From the NCBI GenBank assembly GCA_036502005.1, contig DASXZH010000094.1:1-64000 (forward strand): a stretch of 64,000 bases of DNA, written 5' to 3'. The position numbers and the translations under genes are program-made. The notes under the pieces were generated by a model. The model searched no databases. It was not told where the DNA came from and saw only the letters and a list, made by a program, of their open reading frames with translations. Every line of letters starts with the position of its first letter. Positions within the stretch are counted from its first letter, which is position 1. Shown here piece by piece: positions 58,564-64,000 of the stretch. The DNA comes from DASXZH01 sp036502005 (GTDB lineage Bacteria > Armatimonadota > Fimbriimonadia > Fimbriimonadales > Fimbriimonadaceae).

Positions 58564-59580
58564 ATGACAACGAAGACCATCAAATCGATTTCCCTGGCAT
58601 TGGTGCTGGTCGCACTATGCGGATGCTCATCCAAAGACTCAACAAGCACTTCTAACTCGACGAGTTCCGGCACCACGGATAAATCTGGGGCAACGGCGAA
58701 GCACCTAAAGCTGGCGTTTGTGACCAACAACGCTTCCGACTACTGGACCATCGCCAGGAAAGGTGTTGAGGCAGCTCAGAAAGAGATGCCCAACGTGGAC
58801 GTGGCCTTCAGAATGCCCGCCGATGGGTCTCCCGCTGCCCAGCAGCAAATCGTGGATGACGAGTTGGCCAAGGGCGTGGACGGCATGGCCATCAGCCCAA
58901 CCGATCCGAAAAACCAGACGGATATGATTAACAAAGCCGCTGGCCAAGTTTTTGTCATCACCCAAGATAGCGATGCCCCAAACACCAACCGCGCTTGCTA
59001 CGTGGGATCCGATAACGAAGCAGCCGGAAAGCAACTTGGCGAGGAACTCAAAAAAGCTTTGCCAAACGGTGGAAACGTTATGGCTTTTGTGGGTGAGAGC
59101 GATGCTCAGAACGCGCACGACCGGATCCAAGGAGTCAAGGATGCGATCGCCGGCACCAAAATCGTTATTGAAGACGTGCGTCTAGACCATGCGGACCACA
59201 CCAAGGCTAAATCAAACGTAGCTGACGTTCTCGTTAAGGAACCTAACATCGCCGGTCTTATCGGAATCTGGAGCTATAACGGTCCCGCCATTTACAGCGC
59301 AGTTCAGGATGCGGGCAAAGTCGGCAAGGTGCAGATCCTTTGCTTCGATGAAGAAGACGATACACTTGCAGGCGTTAAGGCGGGCGCTATCTACGCGACC
59401 GTCGTTCAGCAGCCGTACGTTTTCGGCCACGACAGCGTGAAGATGATGAATGCTTATCTGAACGGCGACAAATCCGCCGTGCCGGCAAACAAACTCGATT
59501 ACATCCCAACCCTCGTGCTTCACAAGGCCGATATCGACGCCTATAAGGACAAACTAAACAAGCTGCGCGGAAAATCTTGA
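58564..59580 (+). CDS. Sugar ABC transporter substrate-binding lipoprotein
   Basis: 338-aa lipoprotein. Lipobox ALCGC with acylated Cys21, then a Ser/Thr-rich tether and a periplasmic-binding fold (type I, ribose-binding-like): LAFVTNNASDYWTIARKGVEAAQKEM, ISPTDPKN, DSDAPNTNRACYVGSDNEAAG and GYY-type GAIYATVVQQPYVFG. Probably binds a pentose or hexose. It is 19 bp before the permease gene. No ATP-binding subunit is present next to them. Confidence 0.93.
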   Translation: MTTKTIKSISLALVLVALCGCSSKDSTSTSNSTSSGTTDKSGATAKHLKLAFVTNNASDYWTIARKGVEAAQKEMPNVDVAFRMPADGSPAAQQQIVDDELAKGVDGMAISPTDPKNQTDMINKAAGQVFVITQDSDAPNTNRACYVGSDNEAAGKQLGEELKKALPNGGNVMAFVGESDAQNAHDRIQGVKDAIAGTKIVIEDVRLDHADHTKAKSNVADVLVKEPNIAGLIGIWSYNGPAIYSAVQDAGKVGKVQILCFDEEDDTLAGVKAGAIYATVVQQPYVFGHDSVKMMNAYLNGDKSAVPANKLDYIPTLVLHKADIDAYKDKLNKLRGKS

Positions 59581-59599
59581 TCTTTGTTAAAGGTGCCGC

Positions 59600-60553
59600 T
59601 TGACTAAGAAATTCAGCCGCGAGATCGGCATTTTCGTGCTGCTCGTCATCCTGTGCATTTTTGTGCAGTCGATGAACCACCGGTTCATCAGCGTCACAAA
59701 CCTTGCAAATATGGCGCGGCTGATCGGCATGTACGGCATCTTCAGCATCGGTGCCGCGCTTGTCATTATCACCGGAGGAATCGATCTTTCGGTGGGATCG
59801 ATGTTCGCGCTGCTTGGCGTGTTGCTTTCCATCGCACTGGTAGAAAAGCATTGGCCCGCTGTTATTGCCGTGCCTGCCGTTATTGGGGTGGGTGCGTTTT
59901 TGGGTTATATCCACGGCGTTCTGATCACTCGCGTTAAGCTTCAGCCCTTCATCGTGACCCTCTGCGGCCTGTTGATCTATCGAGGGTTAGCCCAGTTCAT
60001 CGCAAAAGATGAGACGAAAGGATTTGGGGAAGCGAAAGGATTTGAAGGTTTAAAATCCTTTGCAACGGGAGCTATTTTCGGAGTTCCCATCCAGTTTGTG
60101 TTGTTGATCATCATCGCGATTATTTGTGGAGTGCTTTTGCATGGCTGCGTTTATGGCCGCCGCCTTTATGCGGTTGGGAGCAACGAAGTTGCCGCTCGCT
60201 ATTCCGGCATCGCAACGAATCGAATCGTGACCAGCGCCTATGTGATTTCTGGACTTCTGGCCGGCATCGCCGGGATATTATTTGCCTTTTATACCAACTC
60301 TATTTCGCCTTCCACTCATGGATCTTCCTATGAGCTTTACGGGATAGCCGCCGCCGTGTTGGGCGGATGTTCTTTGCTCGGTGGTGAAGGCTCGATTATC
60401 GGCGTTTTGTTGGGGACAGCCTTGTTGCAGGTGCTGCAGAACTTGGTGAACCTGTTGGGAATTCCGAGTTCCCTCAACTTCGCGGTGGTTGGTTCGGTGA
60501 TTTTGATTGGGGTTGTCGCGGATCGGGTTCTCAGTCGGCGAAGGGTAAGGTAA
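59600..60553 (+). CDS. Sugar ABC transporter permease (RbsC-like)
   Basis: 317 aa from TTG 59600 (AAAGGTG eight bases before). Eight to ten membrane helices. The signature FSIGAALVIITGGIDLSVGS and the coupling-helix region EVAARYSGIATNRIVTSAYVISG are typical of the RbsC family. It pairs with the upstream binding lipoprotein. A RbsA-type ATPase is not encoded downstream or upstream in the window, so the transporter must use an ATPase encoded elsewhere or be split. Confidence 0.93.
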   Translation: MTKKFSREIGIFVLLVILCIFVQSMNHRFISVTNLANMARLIGMYGIFSIGAALVIITGGIDLSVGSMFALLGVLLSIALVEKHWPAVIAVPAVIGVGAFLGYIHGVLITRVKLQPFIVTLCGLLIYRGLAQFIAKDETKGFGEAKGFEGLKSFATGAIFGVPIQFVLLIIIAIICGVLLHGCVYGRRLYAVGSNEVAARYSGIATNRIVTSAYVISGLLAGIAGILFAFYTNSISPSTHGSSYELYGIAAAVLGGCSLLGGEGSIIGVLLGTALLQVLQNLVNLLGIPSSLNFAVVGSVILIGVVADRVLSRRRVR

Positions 60554-60579
60554 TTCACCAAGTAGGAGATGAAATACTA

Positions 60580-61233
60580 ATGATCAGCCTGGTGGCAATC
60601 CTCTGTTGCGCTTTCGCGCCCAGATCGACGCAGAATGCAAGTGCAACACAAGATTCAAAAGTGCATTTTGCAAGGTCTTTCTCCAAAGGCGAAAACACGA
60701 CCTATTCCATGTCTGTTGCGTACACAGTCCAGAGCGCAATTAAATTTGATGTTCGTGCCGAAGTCATGCGGGTCAAGCCCGGCTTCGCAAAAGTCCACTA
60801 TAAAGGAATTAACCTCGTTGCTCCAGGCACGCCAAGCGAACCTCTGCCAGATTTATCCAGCTTCGTTGGACCTGACGGAATGCCCCAAGGTGTGAGCTAC
60901 CAAGGGGATTCGGCACTCTTGGTGATGATAGGTCTTGCCGGAATTACCAGCAACAGCACTGTGGGCCTGCACGACACTGTAGCCTTTCACTGGACAGACC
61001 AATTAAAGCTGCACGTCGACGGGCAGGGGAAAATTTCGCAAATTGATGCAGCGCACAAAACCATTACAGTCGACTGGAAACAGACTTGGGCTTTTACGTC
61101 GGGCACCTCGCTTGATGTCAGTTTGAAGAGCGTGTATGACCTTGCGGACTGTCGCTTAAAGTCTTCGGATGGTGAGGCTTCCCTTGCAGGGCAATCGGTA
61201 TTCAAGTTCAATGTCACCTCAAAAGAAGGGTGA
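60580..61233 (+). CDS. Secreted protein of unknown function
   Basis: 217 aa with an N-terminal hydrophobic segment (MISLVAILCCAFAP) that may be a signal peptide, then a beta-rich chain: HFARSFSKGENTTYSMSVAYTVQ, PGFAKVHYKGINLVAPG and DGQGKISQIDAAHKTITVDW. Repeated strand-like alternation suggests a beta-barrel or sandwich. TAGGAG is upstream at 12 bases. It follows the permease by 26 bp, possibly in the same transcript. No domain known to me. Confidence 0.65.
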   Translation: MISLVAILCCAFAPRSTQNASATQDSKVHFARSFSKGENTTYSMSVAYTVQSAIKFDVRAEVMRVKPGFAKVHYKGINLVAPGTPSEPLPDLSSFVGPDGMPQGVSYQGDSALLVMIGLAGITSNSTVGLHDTVAFHWTDQLKLHVDGQGKISQIDAAHKTITVDWKQTWAFTSGTSLDVSLKSVYDLADCRLKSSDGEASLAGQSVFKFNVTSKEG

Positions 61234-61242
61234 GCTAGCACC

Positions 61243-62457
61243 TTACTCAGAGCCCGTCGTTAGCCGCGATCTGTTCGCAATAGCAAGAACCCTTTCGTAG
61301 AGTTCGGCCCCTCCGTTCATATCGTCGCTCCACTTGATAGTTCCATCGGCCGTCACGACGCTGTATGAGTATGAAATAGCGCGGCCGCCAACCGGAATCG
61401 AGTCAATGCGCGCCCGAGGCGTGTACCTTTGCCAGCAGGTAAGGGAGTCTGGCTTTAGGTCACGAAAAGAATAATGACCCTTAATTGCACCCGCCCAGTT
61501 GTACACGACCGCGCCTTGCCCATCAAAAACAATCTTCGCGTTAAAGAAGAACCCCCAAAGATAGATTGAGCCACTAACAGAAGCTATTCCGACGAGCGCA
61601 AAGATAAATATCTGCACCCATGGGCTACCTTGCTGCGAGAAACCGGAGATTGCCCTCCCCTTAAGCAGATTCGTAGTAAAGATCGCGATTAGGCCGCACA
61701 CCCACAGAGAAGCAAAACCTGCAAATAATCCAAGCCGAGCCGTGCGATAGTTGTAGGCTTTTTCCGGACCCGTTGTGACCGTTCCAATGGAGGGTCCTAT
61801 TGTTCCTGGCCCTGCCACTATGTGCATACCGGCACTATCATGGGGAGTGCTTTCAGGTTGCGCCTCCACTCGCCCATATGCGTACGGATCGAAATTGGGA
61901 TTTGAATGCGGCGGGGGCGAAGGTTGCCGCTCAGTGACCGGAGGATAAGAAATACTCGGGGCAGCACTATATTTCCCAGCGGCCGCCTCAGCAAAAACAG
62001 AAACCAGATCACCACAGTTGTCGATCGACCCGTTCCATTTGATATCGCCGTGCTTTGTCATCAAGGCATATAAGGTGTTGGGAGGAGTTGCCCGAACGAG
62101 CCCACCGGGAAGAACATCGGCTAGCGGTGACTGAACTTTGACCCTTCCGGACGTGTCCGTCCATGTAACCACTCCGTCCTGCACTGTGATCTTCTCGTTC
62201 TGCCACCCGCGCCAGGCAAGAATTCCGAAAAAGAGGATCGTGACTACCGATATCGCATAGAGCGACCACTCTAAAAGGGGACTGACTGGGACGCTGTTTG
62301 GATGATCGCCCGCTTGGTAATGACCGATTATCGCCTTTGGGTTTGGCCCTTGAGTGAGTAGAAAGATAGGCATCGCGATGATGAAGAGTCCGCCTATGAG
62401 GGCAATCTTGTAAAAGAGCTGCCCGATCTTGCTATATCGGTACGTGCTAGGTTGCAT
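61243..62457 (-). CDS. PH-like-domain membrane protein, duplicated form (family member 4)
   Basis: 404 aa. Two membrane helix pairs (about 15-35/60-82 and 240-260/280-300). First beta unit: EKITVQDGVVTWTDTSGRVKVQSPLADVLP and YALMTKHGDIKWNGSIDNCG DLVSVFAEA-like helix. A proline-rich linker (PPVTERQPSPPPHSNPNFDP) follows. Second unit: KIVFDGQGAVVYNWAGAIKG, SYSYSVVTADGTIKWSDDMN and a final helix. Same layout as the 38.0-kb protein; the linker is longer. Convergent with the secreted gene. Function unknown. Confidence 0.7.
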   Translation of the reverse strand: MQPSTYRYSKIGQLFYKIALIGGLFIIAMPIFLLTQGPNPKAIIGHYQAGDHPNSVPVSPLLEWSLYAISVVTILFFGILAWRGWQNEKITVQDGVVTWTDTSGRVKVQSPLADVLPGGLVRATPPNTLYALMTKHGDIKWNGSIDNCGDLVSVFAEAAAGKYSAAPSISYPPVTERQPSPPPHSNPNFDPYAYGRVEAQPESTPHDSAGMHIVAGPGTIGPSIGTVTTGPEKAYNYRTARLGLFAGFASLWVCGLIAIFTTNLLKGRAISGFSQQGSPWVQIFIFALVGIASVSGSIYLWGFFFNAKIVFDGQGAVVYNWAGAIKGHYSFRDLKPDSLTCWQRYTPRARIDSIPVGGRAISYSYSVVTADGTIKWSDDMNGGAELYERVLAIANRSRLTTGSE

Positions 62458-62706
62458 AAGCTCATTATCCGTTTTTCTCGTTCCGACAATTTAGGAGTTG
62501 CCCGAATTGATGACCTTCCTTGCTAAGCCTGAATGGTATTCATTCCGCTCAGGGTCTAGATCCGCTCCCTTCTCGGCCCAGAAACCTAGAGCCCCACAGA
62601 CCTAGAATACAAGAAACCTATCCGCCATCCGCCATCCCCCATCCGCCACCCTTTTTTTCGACTTTTTTTTCAAAGAAAGCGAAACGGTCTGCCATAAACA
62701 CATGTA

Positions 62707-62754
62707 AGATATATCTAAGATTGCTTCTAATACTATTTTAGATATTTTCTAGAA
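62707..62754 (+). promoter_or_regulatory. Palindromes upstream of padR, possible operator
   Basis: AGATATATCT (62707-62716) is a perfect palindrome. TTCTAGAA at 62747-62754 is another, with TTTTAGATATTTTC between 62737 and 62750 giving a second half-site-like match. PadR regulators bind such AT-rich dyads, and the region is AT-rich next to the ATG at 62790. The wider gap 62458-62789 also holds CCGCCAT direct repeats (62620-62650) and two T-runs, but no gene. Confidence 0.4.
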
Positions 62755-62789
62755 AGATCGAAGCTTTCAAAATAGAGGTAACTTTACAA

Positions 62790-63377
62790 ATGAAAGGACA
62801 ACACTTTGAATGCGGCCATCACGAAGGCCGCTTTATGAGATTTATGTGGGAAGGACGAGAAAGAGGACACCGAGGAAGAGGCGGGCGTGAATTCGGATTC
62901 GGCCGTGGACACGGGCGAGGGGAAAGATTCCTTGAGCAGGGCGATCTCCGCTGGCTGATATTGGACCTGCTTGGCAACCAGCCCAGGCACGGCTACGAGA
63001 TCATCAAGGAGATCGAGGATATGGTCAACGGCCAATATTCGCCGAGCCCCGGAGTGGTCTACCCCACCCTCACCTATCTGGAAGAAACCGGATTGGTCGC
63101 CAGCGAGCAGCAAGGAAGCAAAAAGCTTTACAGCCTTACCGATAAAGGCCGCGCTTCCCTTGACGAGAACAAAGAGGCGTTTCAAGCGATTAAAGACCGC
63201 GTGGAGCATTTCAAAGCCAGGTTTGGCGGCCCACCCGCGCCGGAGCTTCTGCGAGCCTTCGCCAATCTCCGTGCTGCCATCCAGGTTCGGCTCGCTAAGG
63301 GCGAGATAAGCCCCGATAGCATCGCGAACATCACCGCTGCCATTGATAAGGCGGCTGGAGATATAGAGAGGAGTTAA
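62790..63377 (+). CDS. PadR-family transcriptional regulator
   Basis: 195 aa. Residues 1-45 form a His/Gly/Arg-rich low-complexity lead (MKGQHFECGHHEGRFMRF, GRGGREFGFGRGHGRGERF). The PadR winged helix covers about 50-125: WLILDLLGNQPRHGYEII, YSPSPGVVYPTLTYLEETGLV, KKLYSLTDKGRASL. A helical C-terminal dimer region follows. The extended N-terminus is typical of the YqjI-like subfamily, whose N-terminus binds metal. Likely autoregulated and metal-responsive. Upstream dyads may be its operator. Confidence 0.9.
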   Translation: MKGQHFECGHHEGRFMRFMWEGRERGHRGRGGREFGFGRGHGRGERFLEQGDLRWLILDLLGNQPRHGYEIIKEIEDMVNGQYSPSPGVVYPTLTYLEETGLVASEQQGSKKLYSLTDKGRASLDENKEAFQAIKDRVEHFKARFGGPPAPELLRAFANLRAAIQVRLAKGEISPDSIANITAAIDKAAGDIERS

Positions 63378-63380
63378 GAA

Positions 63381-63652
63381 TGCGTAAGGCGTTGTGCGTT
63401 TTGCGTTGAGCTGGGATTGAAACGCTCAATTGTTTCTCACGGAAGAGGTTTTGGTTCTCGGCCATGGTTCTCCTTATATGTGAGGAGGAGCGACGAACGA
63501 ATGGAGAACCTAGCGCGCAGCGCGAAGGAGCGGGTTGGTCAGCATGACATCCAAATAACCTTTTCCTGCCTAACTTATCTTCGACGAAAAACGCACAGCG
63601 CTCAACGCATCTTTGATCCCCACCGCATAGCGCAAAACGCATCCCTTTCCTT
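63381..63652. repeat. GCGTTGTGCGTT inverted-repeat region
   Basis: GCGTAAGGCGTTGTGCGTTT then TGCGTTGAG at 63381-63410, with facing AACGCACAGCGCTCAACGCA and CGCATAGCGCAAAACGCATC at about 63587-63650. The outer arms can pair imperfectly over about 30 bp. The 20-mer at 63389-63408 is identical to 2585-2604. A further hairpin-like TAGCGCGCAGCGCG lies inside. The gap 63378-63701 has no gene. Confidence 0.65.
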
Positions 63653-63701
63653 TTCCCCGCTAAATAACTAGGTTTTTTATGCCGATGATTTCATTGAATC
63701 A

Positions 63702-64000
63702 ATGGATCTGAATCTATTAGCACTGGGAACGAGCCTGTTTGGCGGGATGGTTGATACCTCCGGCCAAGCTGCGGCAACCAATCCCGACGAATTTCAAAAC
63801 ATTTTGGAGATGACCCAGGCCCCGCCTGGCCCCGAACCACCTCCACCCAATCCTGATGCCTCAGGAGAAAAGGAGCTACAGACACAAGAGTCGAATACTC
63901 AGTCAAACAAGCCGGACCTTTCCTCCACCGACAAAACCCAATCCTCGTCGGACAAGGACAAGAAGACTTCCCAAGTTCATGCCATTGCCACCGGCGTTGC
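63702..64000 (+). CDS. Partial unknown protein (N-terminus), runs off the window
   Basis: Open from ATG 63702 to the end (99 codons, no stop). It begins MDLNLLALGTSLFGGMVDTS and continues Pro-rich (PPGPEPPPPNP) and then Ser/Thr/Lys/Asp/Gln-rich. This composition resembles flexible low-complexity N-terminal domains, for example of flagellar hook-length (FliK-like) or surface proteins, but there is no diagnostic motif. Orientation matches the PadR gene. An antisense open frame over the same region is less likely given the composition and the run-off. Confidence 0.5.
   Translation, partial: MDLNLLALGTSLFGGMVDTSGQAAATNPDEFQNILEMTQAPPGPEPPPPNPDASGEKELQTQESNTQSNKPDLSSTDKTQSSSDKDKKTSQVHAIATGV

Noticed and set aside
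58457..58570. N-terminal extension of the HAD phosphatase
   Set aside because: Overlaps the lipoprotein start and adds a segment unlike any HAD protein.
1..64000. tRNA or rRNA genes
   Set aside because: No cloverleaf with a T-loop GTTCRA motif and acceptor pairing was found on reading either strand by eye.

Overview
The window is a contiguous piece of bacterial chromosome of moderate GC content, densely packed with housekeeping and metabolic genes. There is no rRNA, no recognisable tRNA, no CRISPR array and no prophage. The lineage cannot be fixed from the sequence. The mix of HrcA, secreted FecR/DUF6600-type proteins, small secreted proteins of unknown function, many two-component and GAF kinases, and hairpin-rich intergenic repeats suggests an environmental bacterium from a poorly sampled phylum. 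Armatimonadota (Fimbriimonas-like) is my best guess, held with low confidence.

Layout. 0.2-5 kb: BaiN-type flavoprotein, divergent HisC-like aminotransferase, archaemetzincin-like metalloprotease, then ahcY behind an SAH riboswitch. 5.4-10.4 kb: CDF transporter, a histidine kinase/NtrC-type regulator pair, a small coiled-coil protein, a threonine dehydratase-like enzyme. 10.5-17.5 kb: cytochrome b plus sulfite-oxidase-fold molybdoenzyme, ROK sugar kinase plus APH-type kinase, etfB-etfA, a GAF/HisKA_2 kinase. 17.7-25 kb: Rrf2 regulator, PIN toxin/antitoxin pair, gltB-gltD. 25-35 kb: long low-complexity FecR/DUF6600 protein, dCMP deaminase, dnaB-purD (with an apparent AUU start for purD), secreted and membrane proteins, a second CDF transporter. 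35-48.4 kb: large secreted hydrolase, msrB, amidase, ppa, Fpg-like glycosylase, hrcA, small secreted proteins, and three members of a PH-like membrane protein family. 48.7-58.5 kb: ridA with two dehydrogenase-like genes, a glutaredoxin-like gene, a complete IS200/RAYT-type element with 50-bp inverted ends, and an operon of HAD phosphatase, GH42-like giant protein, era and a ZipA-like protein. 58.5-64 kb: sugar ABC binding protein and permease without an ATPase, a fourth PH-like membrane protein, a PadR regulator, and the start of a gene running off the end.

Working together. gltB/gltD form glutamate synthase. EtfB/EtfA pass electrons from unidentified dehydrogenases. AhcY removes S-adenosylhomocysteine and is probably switched on by it through the leader RNA. 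The cytochrome b and molybdoenzyme look like a membrane redox pair. The kinase/NtrC pair should activate sigma-54 promoters although the regulator has no DNA-binding domain.

The most unusual large-scale trait is the non-coding fraction. At least three families of palindromic repeats fill most intergenic gaps longer than 200 bp, and one solo RAYT-type transposase with matching hairpin-style ends lies in the same window. No clearly new defence or biosynthetic system was found. The best leads for new biology are the GH42-like protein with basic disordered tails in the era operon, the PH-like membrane family, and the repeat/RAYT relationship.
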